This document shows positions 34,469-43,307 of a stretch of DNA of 64,000 nt, piece by piece. The first letter of the stretch is position 1; each line of letters starts with the position of its first letter. The stretch comes from Seongchinamella unica (GTDB lineage Bacteria > Pseudomonadota > Gammaproteobacteria > Pseudomonadales > Halieaceae). The notes beneath the pieces are model-generated. The model ran no database searches. It saw only the letters and a program-made list of their open reading frames with translations, and was not told the origin of the DNA. The DNA lies in NCBI RefSeq assembly GCF_004354085.1, contig NZ_SMSE01000006.1, positions 1-64,000 on the forward strand. The letters run 5' to 3'. A program made the translations under genes and the position numbers.

Positions 34469-34855
34469 TCAATCCATGGGTTCCCGGTGCAGGACGGTAT
34501 CGACATATTGCTGAAACCGCACAGCCTTGCCATCTTTGACCGTCCAGGCGTGGGCGAAGGGTGACCTGAAGCTCCTGCCAGTGGCTTTGTAGCTGCCGCT
34601 GTATTCACCCAGTACGACAACGCGATCGCCGTCGGCCACAAAGTCCTGGGGCATTGCGGTAAATCCGTTCCAGTCATCACCCAGCTTCATGAAGACACCG
34701 TCGAGTATCGCCTGAGGGCCAACGTACACTCCCCCATAAGGTCCCCCCGCAGCTTCCGTCCAGCTGCAGTCATCAGCGAGGAGCTCGAGTACGGCCGGAA
34801 TATCGCCATTGCCGAAGCCTTCATAGACACCGCGCACTACGTCAATCGTTTGCAT
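34469..34855 (-). CDS. SnoaL-like / NTF2-fold protein
   Basis: A 128-residue single-domain protein: VVRGVYEGFGNGDIPAVLEL, then LADDCSWTEA and HAWTVKDGKAVRFQQYVD, the standard SnoaL-like polyketide-cyclase layout. In this superfamily a cone-shaped pocket binds small hydrophobic ligands; some members are isomerases or cyclases, many are unassigned. Length is typical. It lies in the same direction as the ODP gene 133 bases upstream and could be co-transcribed with it. Confidence 0.85.
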   Translation of the reverse strand: MQTIDVVRGVYEGFGNGDIPAVLELLADDCSWTEAAGGPYGGVYVGPQAILDGVFMKLGDDWNGFTAMPQDFVADGDRVVVLGEYSGSYKATGRSFRSPFAHAWTVKDGKAVRFQQYVDTVLHREPMD

Positions 34856-34988
34856 TTACTAACCCTCTGAACAGTTTTTGATGCCAAGCACCTGCAGATC
34901 GATAAGCTTACTTCTGGCGAACCAAGAGTGACAGGCATCCATTGGAGTCGAAGGAACTGGTTAGCGATCTTCGACGGTAGAGCGCTGT

Positions 34989-35711
34989 TCAACCAGCGCC
35001 GCAGAGTCGGTCGGCCAGTTTGCGCAGTTGCGCTGCGCCATCTCCCTGAAAGGCGCTGCCATGCATGCAGGCCAGGGTTTGCGGCTGCAGGGCCGCCAGC
35101 CGTTCCAGCACCGGGCCGGTATTTGCGCCGTGGGCGAAATAATCCATGGTGCGGCGCATCTGCTCGCTGCTGTCCAGAACATCATCCGATACCGGAGCGT
35201 GCTCACTGCCCGGCTGGGTGAAGAGGTCACCACAGAACAGCAGCCTGGTGGTCTGTTCGAATAAAAAACCGTTTTCCCACCCGTGTGGAACATGGGGTGC
35301 ATCGAGCCAGACCACCGTGCGCGCACCCAGTGACAGCGCCTCACCATCGGATAACGCCCGCGGTGGCCGGTCGGCCAGGTCCGCTACGCTGGTCATTGCC
35401 GCGACCTGACCGCACAGCACTTCGGCCCGGGGGGCTGCCTGGAGAAATTCATTGAGTGAGCCGCACTCATCGGCTTCCACGTGACAGAAGGAGATGTAGC
35501 GCAGCTCGTTCAATGGCAGCACCGATTCGATGGCCCGGCTCACAGGCTCAAATAGCCTGCGCAGGCCGGTATGGAACAACAGCGGCGCCTCGTCCACCAA
35601 TAAATACTGATTAAAGCTGAACCCTCCCGGTACCGTATCGGGTGAAACGGGGGTGCTGATTCGGTACAGGCCATTACCAATATCGTCGATACGGGTGCCC
35701 GGTGTATTCAT
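34989..35711 (-). CDS. Oxygen-binding di-iron protein (ODP)-type metallo-beta-lactamase fold protein
   Basis: A 240-residue protein. The metal motif HVEADECGS (His77, Glu79, Asp81) is the H-x-E-x-D form of flavodiiron/ODP proteins rather than HxHxDH of hydrolases. DAPHVPHGWENGFLF, LLFCGDLFTQPGSEH and ACMHGSAF supply the remaining ligands. ODP members bind or reduce O2 or act in redox sensing; there is no flavodoxin domain here. The second ATG (35711) is chosen because GGGGAG lies eight bases before it, whereas it is only two bases before the first ATG. Confidence 0.8.
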   Translation of the reverse strand: MNTPGTRIDDIGNGLYRISTPVSPDTVPGGFSFNQYLLVDEAPLLFHTGLRRLFEPVSRAIESVLPLNELRYISFCHVEADECGSLNEFLQAAPRAEVLCGQVAAMTSVADLADRPPRALSDGEALSLGARTVVWLDAPHVPHGWENGFLFEQTTRLLFCGDLFTQPGSEHAPVSDDVLDSSEQMRRTMDYFAHGANTGPVLERLAALQPQTLACMHGSAFQGDGAAQLRKLADRLCGAG

Positions 35712-35819
35712 GCTCATATCTCCCCATCCGGCGTTGGCGACTTGCTACTGACCGCCAGTTCAAATACCTTGCAAAGCGCACCTGAAGCATAGACTGAAAT
35801 CGATCGCGCGGGGAAAACA

Positions 35820-35918
35820 ATGGTCAGGATTATTGGCTCCTATATTTCACCCTATGTGCGAAAGGTGCTGGTGTTCTTGCTCGTGGGAGTACACCTCTAC
35901 AAAGTGCTAATCCCCTAG
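35820..35918 (+). pseudogene. N-terminal relic of a glutathione S-transferase
   Basis: ATG at 35820 opens MVRIIGSYISPYVRKVLVFL and ends after 32 codons. IIGSYxSPYVRKVLV is the classic start of a GST thioredoxin fold (substrate-side active-site loop SPYVRKV). The reading frame is lost at about the point where family members continue to the cis-Pro region. It is different in sequence from the intact GST at 19.4 kb. Confidence 0.65.
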
Positions 35919-36113
35919 TTCCCCAATGCAGGACAACGAGCACACTCGGGGCGCCCCGTATCACCGAATGACCCAGGGCAAAATCGCACGCTATCTCCGG
36001 TCGATGAATAATTCTGCTCTCCGGAAGAATTCTGCTCTCAGGTTGCGAGCTTACCCACAGAGAGTCTGGCAGGCTGTTCGGCGAGTGGCACCTTGTCAAT
36101 GTCTGAGCGTGCG

Positions 36114-36372
36114 CTAATGGATGGAAATACCGCCGTCGATATGAATACAGTTGCCAGTGATGAATGATCCCGCCTCGGAGCAGAGATAAAGTATCAGTCC
36201 CGCCATGTCCGATGGCCAGCCCACCCGCTTCAGGGGCAGCTGCTCTGCCACGGTTTGTCCGCAGGACGTCTCAGGCCGGCCGTTTGGCGCAGGCGAGGCC
36301 TCGTCCGTGACCAGGCGATAGGGTAACTCCGGCGCGCACTGACTATACCTCTGCGTAGCAATCGACTGGCGC
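36114..36372 (-). pseudogene. C-terminal relic of a short-chain dehydrogenase
   Basis: Minus-strand translation ends PLKRVGWPSDMAGLILYLCS then EAGSFITGNCIHIDGGISIH and TAG. This is the standard SDR tail (R-x-G-x-P-x-D-x-A ... S-x-F-x-T-G-x-x-x-x-x-D-G-G). Upstream the frame stays open to a stop near 36372 but lacks NNAG, YxxxK and the cofactor motif. Only the last ~85 codons remain. Nothing recognisable follows in 36373-36784. Confidence 0.7.
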
Positions 36373-36784
36373 TACCGGTTGGTAGAGAGTTACTCGATAC
36401 GTGTAATAGTGGTTGAAGGCGTCTGAAACCAACAATGCGAAGCGGGCCCGGGAGGGTGACAAAACGACAGTTCAGGCAAGACGGAACAGTCTCGCCTAAT
36501 CCACCAACCCTGTCCGTCGCGCTTTGGTTTCTGTTGTAACCCAGATGAGTACTTATGCTTAGTGGGTTGAGTATTCAAGCTCATTGTCGCGCCATGCTGA
36601 AACGAGTAGGTTCAGGATTCAGTATGCGCGATGTACCTTGCATTTTACCGACCACCCAACCCAAGGTCCAAAGCCACATCGCTTTTTCGACCTGAAAGAT
36701 GTCGGTCAAATCTTGAGAAGCACCACCGATCGATCACCTCTGGATTACACCTCAGGCGAAGAGTCCAACAAAAGGGAGCCAGCC

Positions 36785-39247
36785 GTGAACGATTTGCAGG
36801 AAGACAAGGCCACAAAAAGACGTTCATCCACCTCTCCTGGACGAACATTTTCAGCCGCTCTAGGCGCTCTCGTGTTGTTGTTGATGCTGACGGCACAGGC
36901 GGCACCCGCAAAAGCCGGGGAGACGCTGATCGACGGCCTCGCATGGCGGGCGCTGACCGACACCGCGGGCGCCGGCCTGTCGTGGAGCGACGTGGCCACG
37001 GTCTGCCCCCTGAACGAAACCCCTTGCAAAGGTAGTGTCAACGGCATTGACTTCACCGGTTGGACCTGGGCTTCCAAGTCTCGCGTGGAAGCAATGCTCT
37101 ACCAACTCACGGGCTGGAGTATCGGTGATTCAGGGCCCTACTACGGTTCAACGCTGGACTTGTTTTTCGACCAGTTCGCTCCGGTAAAGGAAACCGATGG
37201 CGTGAAACTGTCTCACGCCATCTACGCGTTGCCGGAAATCCCGGGTGACGCGATGGTGGGGGCCATCTGGATTATCGATGCCAAGGTCCCGGCGGGAACT
37301 GACGCCATTGATGAGCAGCCGATTGATGTTACCGCAACAGAGGCCGGCGGCACTTTTTTTGGCGGTCAGCCCATCGGGGTGTTTCTGGTCCGGGATCCTG
37401 CGCTGGAGATATGCAACAACGGCATCGACGACAACGGCGATGGGCTGGCCGATATCGATGATGAGGCCTGCACAGCCCTTAATCCAGTCATCAACGGGCG
37501 TGAGTGGCGGCAGCTTACAGTGACACAGGGCATGGCATTCTGGGATGTGGCCGCCGTTTGCCCCGCCGGCGGACTTCCCTGCAGCGGCTCGGTCGGGAAC
37601 GTTAATTTCGATGGCTGGATCTGGGCCAACAGCGTCGAGGTTTATTACATGTTTCAAGCACTGACCGGATACGGTGCATTTGAGTCGATTCCCGCCGACC
37701 CGACGGTGGTACCCAAGGTGTTCGACAAGTTCAGTCCCACCGCTTCATTGGCTACGGCCGATATCCTGTTTGGTAACACCTATGACAGCATCCGCAGCGA
37801 GAGCCCATCCAGGTCAGGCGACTTCTGGTACGCATTCTCCGCCATCAATAACGGCGTGGAGGATTTCGGCGACCCGCTTACCTGCCGCAATGGCCTCGAC
37901 GACAATCTCAACGGCTCGGTGGATTTTGCAGACCCCGCCTGTTACAGCTCCAGGATTTTCTCGGTTGTCGATTATTTTGACGATGACCCCCTTGAAGACT
38001 TTATAACTACTGCTCCAGGGCCAAACATCGGCGATACATACACCCCCAACCCCTTCCACGGTTACTTTCTTTCCCGCGAGCCGAGGCTCGCCACACGCGA
38101 GTCCTGTGATAACACCTTCGACGATGACGGCGACGGCCTGATAGACAGAGCCGACGATGATTGCGCCACGTACGAGCCTCCCGTCGGTCTTCTCGTGCGC
38201 TGCATCCACGAGCCCCTGTGGCCGCAGGACAACGAACCGATCACCATTCACGCGGAAGCAATTGACAAGAACGGCGCCGACCTGATCGCAGATCGAGTAG
38301 AAATCTATGTCAACGATACCAGCAATCCTGTTGCTGCTCTGGATACCACCAGTGGCTTACAGACCAGTACCGTCGCATCCGGCCGGAGCCTCCACTATGG
38401 ATGCCGGGCAGAACTGGGCGATGAAGCGACGTTCAGTGGCTGGCGAGACGTTGACGTCGGTGAACCTGAAATGGGCGGGTATCGCGCGGTGCCGGTCGTG
38501 TATAACGGGCCGGTAAAGGAAAAACTGGACCTGGTCTTCATTCCCGAAATCAATCGCCATTCAGGCACAGCAGGCTGGGCCCTGTTCCAGAGCGATATCT
38601 ACCAGGTAGTCAGAGAGGGTTTGCTTGAAATCCCCTGGTTCGTGAAGCACCAAAGCGAGATCAATATCTGGCTCGGGCGTGATTTCGCAACCGTAACGCC
38701 AAAGGACGCCAATAACGCATCCTCGAAATGCAAAAAAGACAAGCCCGCTGTGTACCCGAATGGTTATGAATTTTCAGATGCAACGGGGACGATTCACGAC
38801 CGGGAATGCAGGGACAACTCTTCCATGGATTTTTTCACCACCAAATTCAAGCTTGATAGACTGCAAGTCGTTGCCCATGAAATCGGACACGCTGCGTTCA
38901 GCCTGTCCGACGAATACCAGGGGGAACCCTCGCTGTATTTCACACTACCGGATTTTCCGAACCTCCTGACTAGTGAGAACGCCTGTAAAAATGCCGCTCA
39001 ACGTCGAGATAAGGACCCGAACGCGTGCCGATATCTGTCTGAAGCCAGGGGCGTTTTCCTACTCAATGCAACTTGGATATTCGAGCCAGACTATCGCACT
39101 ACCAGCCCGCCTACACCGGACCTGATGCAGCAGTCCGGATCTGGGAGCTGTAGCAGCGCTGACTCATGCGCCCAGTATGGCGTGGGCCCTTCCGAGATTG
39201 ATCGAATGGAGTGGAAGATCAATAAGTGCAAGGCGGGGAGGTGCTGA
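36785..39247 (+). CDS. Secreted M64-type metallopeptidase with calcium-binding repeats
   Basis: An 820-residue exported protein. A hydrophobic segment (SAALGALVLLLMLTAQAAPA) acts as signal or anchor. Two homologous ~120-residue modules follow (DGLAWRALTDTAGAGLSWSD; NGREWRQLTVTQGMAFWDVA). Three acidic repeats of the C-x-N-x-x-D-D-x-x-x-G-x-x-D type come next (CNNGIDDNGDGLADIDD, CRNGLDDNLNGSVDFAD, CDNTFDDDGDGLIDRAD). The C-terminal peptidase domain has HEIGHAAFSLSDEY (His698, Glu699, His702, Asp709), the HExxH-xxxxxx-D form of family M64. GTG 36785 with GGGAG six bases upstream is preferred; the frame is open to 36584. The next gene starts two bases after its stop. Confidence 0.8.
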   Translation: MNDLQEDKATKRRSSTSPGRTFSAALGALVLLLMLTAQAAPAKAGETLIDGLAWRALTDTAGAGLSWSDVATVCPLNETPCKGSVNGIDFTGWTWASKSRVEAMLYQLTGWSIGDSGPYYGSTLDLFFDQFAPVKETDGVKLSHAIYALPEIPGDAMVGAIWIIDAKVPAGTDAIDEQPIDVTATEAGGTFFGGQPIGVFLVRDPALEICNNGIDDNGDGLADIDDEACTALNPVINGREWRQLTVTQGMAFWDVAAVCPAGGLPCSGSVGNVNFDGWIWANSVEVYYMFQALTGYGAFESIPADPTVVPKVFDKFSPTASLATADILFGNTYDSIRSESPSRSGDFWYAFSAINNGVEDFGDPLTCRNGLDDNLNGSVDFADPACYSSRIFSVVDYFDDDPLEDFITTAPGPNIGDTYTPNPFHGYFLSREPRLATRESCDNTFDDDGDGLIDRADDDCATYEPPVGLLVRCIHEPLWPQDNEPITIHAEAIDKNGADLIADRVEIYVNDTSNPVAALDTTSGLQTSTVASGRSLHYGCRAELGDEATFSGWRDVDVGEPEMGGYRAVPVVYNGPVKEKLDLVFIPEINRHSGTAGWALFQSDIYQVVREGLLEIPWFVKHQSEINIWLGRDFATVTPKDANNASSKCKKDKPAVYPNGYEFSDATGTIHDRECRDNSSMDFFTTKFKLDRLQVVAHEIGHAAFSLSDEYQGEPSLYFTLPDFPNLLTSENACKNAAQRRDKDPNACRYLSEARGVFLLNATWIFEPDYRTTSPPTPDLMQQSGSGSCSSADSCAQYGVGPSEIDRMEWKINKCKAGRC

Positions 39248-39249
39248 TC

Positions 39250-40194
39250 ATGAACATTCCTAACATTCGAATCGCCGCCTTCTTGGGAATGACCTTTTCC
39301 CTCCTGACTCCGCATGCCTCTTCCTTGGAGGCCGACCCCTCCACGTCACCGGTTCCAAACATAAGCGAACTGATCCTGGATAGCAGGCGTGGGATCTACA
39401 TCGAGCTTTCTGTATTTGCAGACGGCAGCACACAGCTTCTCGGATCCGGGGTAACCGACCTTCCCCCCGGCGCAACTGATGACGACCCACCGCTTCTGCT
39501 GTTGCAATTCCTCGATGCGAGTGGCCAGATCATTGGCGTCCAGAATGGGTGGGACCCGCGCTACGAATACGAGCAAACAGGGACAGGAGAACAGGTTGTC
39601 CTGCTTGCAGAAGGGATTGGCCGTTTTCAGGTGCCATTCGACCACAGGATCACACATATCCGGTTCCTGGACCAGCAATTGGCGACCCCACTGGAACTCG
39701 TGGACGTTGATGTCAGTGACCTGGTGCAGGCGTTTTGCCTGGGCAATCCTGCCGACGACAACTGCACGGGCTTTGAAACCGAAGACCGGGATGGTGACGG
39801 CGTCATCGACAGTGAAGACAACTGCGCCGACGTCGCCAATCCGGATCAGGCCGACGCCGATGGTGACACTATCGGCGATGCTTGCGACGATAGTCCCGGC
39901 GGCGATGACAGCGATGGCGACGGCATAGTCGACACTCGGGATCTTTGCCCCTCTACTCAATTTCCGGAGTCAGCGCCAACATCCGGGGTCCTCGGACGCA
40001 ATCGCTGGGCACTTGATGCCGGTGGCAACTTTGTACAGGCGCCTCCCCAGGAGGGAACAGAGCATACCTTTACACTTTCGGATACCCGCGGCTGCTCCTG
40101 TGAACAGATCATTGCCGCCGCCGGATATGGTTCGGGCCACTTGAAGAGCGGATGTTCGACAAGTGCGCTGATAAACTGGGTCCAATCGGAGTAA
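39250..40194 (+). CDS. Exported thrombospondin type 3 repeat protein
   Basis: A 314-residue protein with signal peptide (IAAFLGMTFSLLTPHASS) and a ~150-residue N-terminal beta-rich part. Two TSP3-type calcium repeats follow (DRDGDGVIDSEDNCADVANP, then DQADADGDTIGDACD and DSDGDGIVDTRDLCP). A cysteine-containing tail (DTRGCSCEQIIAAAGYGSGH, LKSGCSTSALINWV) closes it and looks like a conserved C-terminal module of unknown role. GGGAGG eight bases before ATG 39250 and a two-base gap after the M64 gene show that the two are co-expressed. It may be a substrate, inhibitor or surface partner of the peptidase. Confidence 0.8.
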   Translation: MNIPNIRIAAFLGMTFSLLTPHASSLEADPSTSPVPNISELILDSRRGIYIELSVFADGSTQLLGSGVTDLPPGATDDDPPLLLLQFLDASGQIIGVQNGWDPRYEYEQTGTGEQVVLLAEGIGRFQVPFDHRITHIRFLDQQLATPLELVDVDVSDLVQAFCLGNPADDNCTGFETEDRDGDGVIDSEDNCADVANPDQADADGDTIGDACDDSPGGDDSDGDGIVDTRDLCPSTQFPESAPTSGVLGRNRWALDAGGNFVQAPPQEGTEHTFTLSDTRGCSCEQIIAAAGYGSGHLKSGCSTSALINWVQSE

Positions 40195-40444
40195 CTTCCC
40201 CTGTCAGTGGCACTACTGATCGGAATTTGTGAGCCTCTCGTGTTTACGGCTTCTGCGCAGTTCGCGAATTGGTAACATGGCATTGGGTCACTGTGATGGC
40301 CCGGCCCAGACATCAATACGACGCTTGCTCTTGACCTGCATTACTTCAGCGCCAGGTATGCCTATAATAATTCCTGCGCGGGGCATCGCCAGTCTCAGGT
40401 AAATCGATTTTTCGCAAAATCAGTCTAGTGCATGCCGGTGCCCG

Positions 40445-40478
40445 CCGGTAATGATAAAAAGCCACTTGTCATTACCGG
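40445..40478. promoter_or_regulatory. Perfect 10-bp dyad upstream of the VOC gene
   Basis: CCGGTAATGA and TCATTACCGG are separated by 14 bases, 50 bases before the VOC start. It could be a repressor operator, with half-sites about two helical turns apart, or an RNA hairpin in the leader. There is no T tract after it. Confidence 0.5.
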
Positions 40479-40527
40479 GCCAGCCACAAACACTGGGCGT
40501 GATCGAAGCGGGCAGGGAGCTAGACAG

Positions 40528-40950
40528 ATGCTCACCAGGGTTCACCACATCAATTTGCTGGTCCGGGACCTGGACGCCGCGGTGGCGCGCTATCGCGCCG
40601 CATTTGCCATCGCCAGGTTTGAGTTCGGCGATCTGCCAGAGCGTGGCGTACGCACGGCCCGCTTCCGCGCCGGGGAAAGCTGGATAGTACTGGTACAACC
40701 CACCGACCCCGACAGCGTGCCCGGACAACAGCTGGCTGCCCACGGAGAGGGCCTGTTCCTGCTCTCGCTGGGTGTAGACTCGCTGGCGTCGGCACGGGAG
40801 ACGGTTCTCGCCGGGGGCGGAGCGTTTACCCAGGACAAGCCGCGCACCGGTCTCGAGGGCTGGCAGGTTCTGGACCTGGACCCGGCGCTTTTCTCCGGCG
40901 CCCTATTGCAACTCACTGAAGAAAAACCGACAGATTTTGATTCAGAATGA
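40528..40950 (+). CDS. VOC-superfamily protein (glyoxalase/methylmalonyl-CoA epimerase-like)
   Basis: A 140-residue protein of two beta-alpha-beta-beta-beta modules. It opens VHHINLLVRDLDAAVARYRA, typical of methylmalonyl-CoA epimerases and glyoxalases, where the first His is a metal ligand. GEGLFLLSLGVDSLASARET begins the second module. The C-terminal Glu ligand may be in LLQLTEE. It probably acts on a CoA thioester or small metabolite. ATG 40528 is fixed by AGGGAG eight bases upstream; the longer frame runs through a dyad. A terminator follows before the CoA-transferase operon, so it is a separate unit. Confidence 0.8.
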   Translation: MLTRVHHINLLVRDLDAAVARYRAAFAIARFEFGDLPERGVRTARFRAGESWIVLVQPTDPDSVPGQQLAAHGEGLFLLSLGVDSLASARETVLAGGGAFTQDKPRTGLEGWQVLDLDPALFSGALLQLTEEKPTDFDSE

Positions 40951-41039
40951 AATATTTATTTCAACCTGAACATTTTCGCTGACACTTGGCGTACACTAGC
41001 TATCAGGCTCCGCTCGCAGCAAATAATAGCGCCTTCGAC

Positions 41040-41067
41040 AACCTGCTGATTTTTATCAGGTTTTTTT
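41040..41067 (+). terminator. Rho-independent terminator after the VOC gene
   Basis: AACCTG / CAGGTT stem around an 11-base loop, followed by TTTTT, about 90 bases after the VOC stop codon. It separates the VOC transcript from the sigma-54 operon. Confidence 0.7.
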
Positions 41068-41101
41068 AAAGTTAGCGCCGAAATGCGGAGCAGGTACAGC
41101 C

Positions 41102-41119
41102 GTTGGCATGGTTCCTGCG
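41102..41119 (+). promoter_or_regulatory. Candidate sigma-54 (-24/-12) promoter of the catabolic operon
   Basis: TTGGCATG, four bases, CTGCG: the GG at 41105-41106 and GC at 41117-41118 are exactly ten bases apart, and the -24 block matches YTGGCACG at seven of eight positions. Transcription would start near 41129, with ATG 41174 about 45 bases later. A sigma-54 activator gene lies in the same operon, which supports it. It rules out the open-frame ATG at 41108. Confidence 0.7.
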
Positions 41120-41173
41120 ACCAAGGCTGGAGAAGTCTGCCTTACGCAACCCATGCACAGGAGTCAGCCCATA

Positions 41174-42373
41174 ATGAAAAAACCGCTCGCCGGCCTGCGA
41201 ATACTGGACCTGACCCACATGCTGTCTGGCCCCTACGGCGCGATGATTCTCGCCGACCTCGGTGCCGAGACAATCAAGGTTGAACCCCTCCAGGGCGAGG
41301 GTACGCGCAAACTGCTGGCCAGTGATCCCGCCCATTCCCTCAATGGCATGGGCGCCTATTTCCTCACGCTCAACCGCAACAAACAAAGTGTCGCCATTGA
41401 CCTGAAGAGCGAAGAAGGTCTCGCCCAGTTCTATCGCCTGGTTGAAAAATCCGATGTTGTGATCAGCAATTTTGGCGCTGGTGTGCCCGAGCGCCTGAAG
41501 ATTGATTTCGACACCCTCAACCAGATTAACCCACGCATCATCACCTGCGCTGTTACCGGCTTTGGTTCAGACGGTCCGGGCAGCAAGCGGCCAGCCTTCG
41601 ACCAGGTTGCTCAAGCCACCGGCGGCGGGATGTCTATTACCGGCACGGACCCGGATCATCCGGTGCGGGCCGGGATACCGATCGGCGACCTTGGCGGTGG
41701 CATGTTCGGAGTGATGGGCATACTGGCGGCCCTGTACGAGCGTGAGCGCAGCGGCCTGGGTCAGCACGTGGATATCTCCATGCTCGACTGCCAGATATCC
41801 CTGCTCAATTACATGGCAACCATGCACTTCCTTTCCGGAGAGGATCCGTACCCCATCGGCAATTCACACTTCGTCCACGTACCCTATAACACGTTCCGCT
41901 GTGCTGACGGGTTTATCGTGATCGCTGTCATTACCGATAATTTCTGGCAAAACCTGAAACAGGTGGTGCCCTGCGACGAATTTGATGACCCCGCGCTGGA
42001 CGGGCAACCCGGCCGCTGGGCTGCGCGCGACATGATCAACACCCGGCTCAACGAGTTGCTCAGTGCAAATACCTGTGACTACTGGCTGGAACAGCTCGAG
42101 GAAAAGCGTATTCCCTGTGCGCCAGTCAACCGTTTCAGCCAGGCCCTGGCGGATCCCCAGGTACAGCATCGCAATATGGTAATTGACCTGCAGCACCCCG
42201 ATGGCCCCGCCACTCGCGGCCCCGGCAACCCGATCAAGCTATCGCGTACCGCCGAGGAATCCTTTACCCCCGCGCCGCTCCTGGGCCAGCACACCGAAGC
42301 CGTGTTCAAGGGCTTGCTGGGCTGCAGCGCCGAGGAAATCCAGGGCTTGCGCGATAGAGGAGTCATTGGCTGA
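41174..42373 (+). CDS. Class III CoA-transferase (CaiB/BaiF family)
   Basis: A 399-residue enzyme: PLAGLRILDLTHMLSGPYGA at the N-terminus with the family LDLT...GP...LADLGAETIKVE signature. FLTLNRNKQSVAIDLKSEEG follows, then the catalytic Asp in ISMLDCQISLL (about residue 200) and the late GNPIKLSRT. Such enzymes move CoA from a donor such as succinyl-CoA to a carboxylic acid. First gene of the sigma-54 operon; AGGAG ten bases upstream supports ATG 41174. Its stop codon overlaps the next gene's ATG (TGATG), so the CoA-ester it forms is probably the substrate of the lyase-like enzyme that follows. Confidence 0.9.
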   Translation: MKKPLAGLRILDLTHMLSGPYGAMILADLGAETIKVEPLQGEGTRKLLASDPAHSLNGMGAYFLTLNRNKQSVAIDLKSEEGLAQFYRLVEKSDVVISNFGAGVPERLKIDFDTLNQINPRIITCAVTGFGSDGPGSKRPAFDQVAQATGGGMSITGTDPDHPVRAGIPIGDLGGGMFGVMGILAALYERERSGLGQHVDISMLDCQISLLNYMATMHFLSGEDPYPIGNSHFVHVPYNTFRCADGFIVIAVITDNFWQNLKQVVPCDEFDDPALDGQPGRWAARDMINTRLNELLSANTCDYWLEQLEEKRIPCAPVNRFSQALADPQVQHRNMVIDLQHPDGPATRGPGNPIKLSRTAEESFTPAPLLGQHTEAVFKGLLGCSAEEIQGLRDRGVIG

Positions 42374-43272
42374 TGTCGCAACACATCGTTATCAATGAGG
42401 TAGGTCCCCGTGACGGACTGCAGAGCCAGGACCGGCACCTGAATCTCGACCAGCGCCAGCAGTTGATCGAGGCTTTGCTCGGGGCAGGCCTGAAACACAT
42501 CGAGGCCGGCAGTTTCGTGTCACCCAAAGCGGTGCCACAGATGGCGGGAACCGGCGAACTGCTGGCCCGCCTGCGCATACCAGACGACGTTGAGCTGAGC
42601 GTTCTGGTACCCAACATGAAAGGCTATGAACTCGCTCGTGAAGCCGGTGCGGGTACGGTAGCCCTGGTGGCCTGTGCCACCGAGACCATGAATCAGAAAA
42701 ATATTGGCATGGACCTGGCGCAGACCTTCGCCGTCGCGCAGGCCATTATCAACCGCGGCAAGGCTGAGGGCGCTCGGGTACAGGCCTACCTGTCGGTAGC
42801 TTTCGAATGCCCGTTTGAGGGGCCGGTGGCCGACGAGATCATCGTTGAGCAGGTTCGCCAACTCGCCGACTGGGGTGCTGATGAGGTGGTGATCGCCGAT
42901 ACCATCGGTGCTGCGAACCCGGCTGCGGTACGCCGTCTGATGGATGCCCTTGTTGCGGAGCATGGGGCGCAGCGACTGGCCTGTCATTTTCACGACACCC
43001 GCGCCATGGGCCTGGCAAATGTGTTTGCCGCTATCGAAAGCGGCGTGCGCAAGTTCGACAGTGCCATCGGCGGCCTCGGCGGCTGCCCGTTCGCACCGGG
43101 TGCCAAGGGCAACGTGGCCACTGAGGACGTAGTGATGTTGTGTGAGCAAATGGGCTTTACGACTGGCATCGACATGCCAGCTCTGCTCGCGGCTGTACAA
43201 CTGTCGAGCGAGCTGACCGGCTACACTCAGGGTGGTCGGGCCTATTACTGGTTGAGCAATAACGCCGCCTGA
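42373..43272 (+). CDS. Hydroxymethylglutaryl-CoA lyase-like enzyme
   Basis: A 299-residue DRE-TIM metallolyase. INEVGPRDGLQSQ at residues 6-18 is the HMG-CoA lyase start, with catalytic Arg and Asp; IEAGSFVSPKAVPQMAG follows. The C-terminal metal and signature motifs are CHFHDTRAMGLANVFA and GGLGGCPFAPGAKGNVATED, with the catalytic Cys in GGCPFAPGA. It should cleave a 3-hydroxy-3-methylacyl-CoA to acetyl-CoA plus a ketoacid or ketone. Translationally coupled to the CoA-transferase, which would supply the CoA ester. Whether the substrate is HMG-CoA itself or an analogue is unknown. Confidence 0.9.
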   Translation: MSQHIVINEVGPRDGLQSQDRHLNLDQRQQLIEALLGAGLKHIEAGSFVSPKAVPQMAGTGELLARLRIPDDVELSVLVPNMKGYELAREAGAGTVALVACATETMNQKNIGMDLAQTFAVAQAIINRGKAEGARVQAYLSVAFECPFEGPVADEIIVEQVRQLADWGADEVVIADTIGAANPAAVRRLMDALVAEHGAQRLACHFHDTRAMGLANVFAAIESGVRKFDSAIGGLGGCPFAPGAKGNVATEDVVMLCEQMGFTTGIDMPALLAAVQLSSELTGYTQGGRAYYWLSNNAA

Positions 43273-43307
43273 CAAACAAACGATGTAAAGACGAGGAGAC
43301 AACAGGG

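Noticed and set aside
41108-41173. Earlier ATG for the CoA-transferase
   Set aside because: It overlaps the -24/-12 promoter and adds residues not typical of the family.
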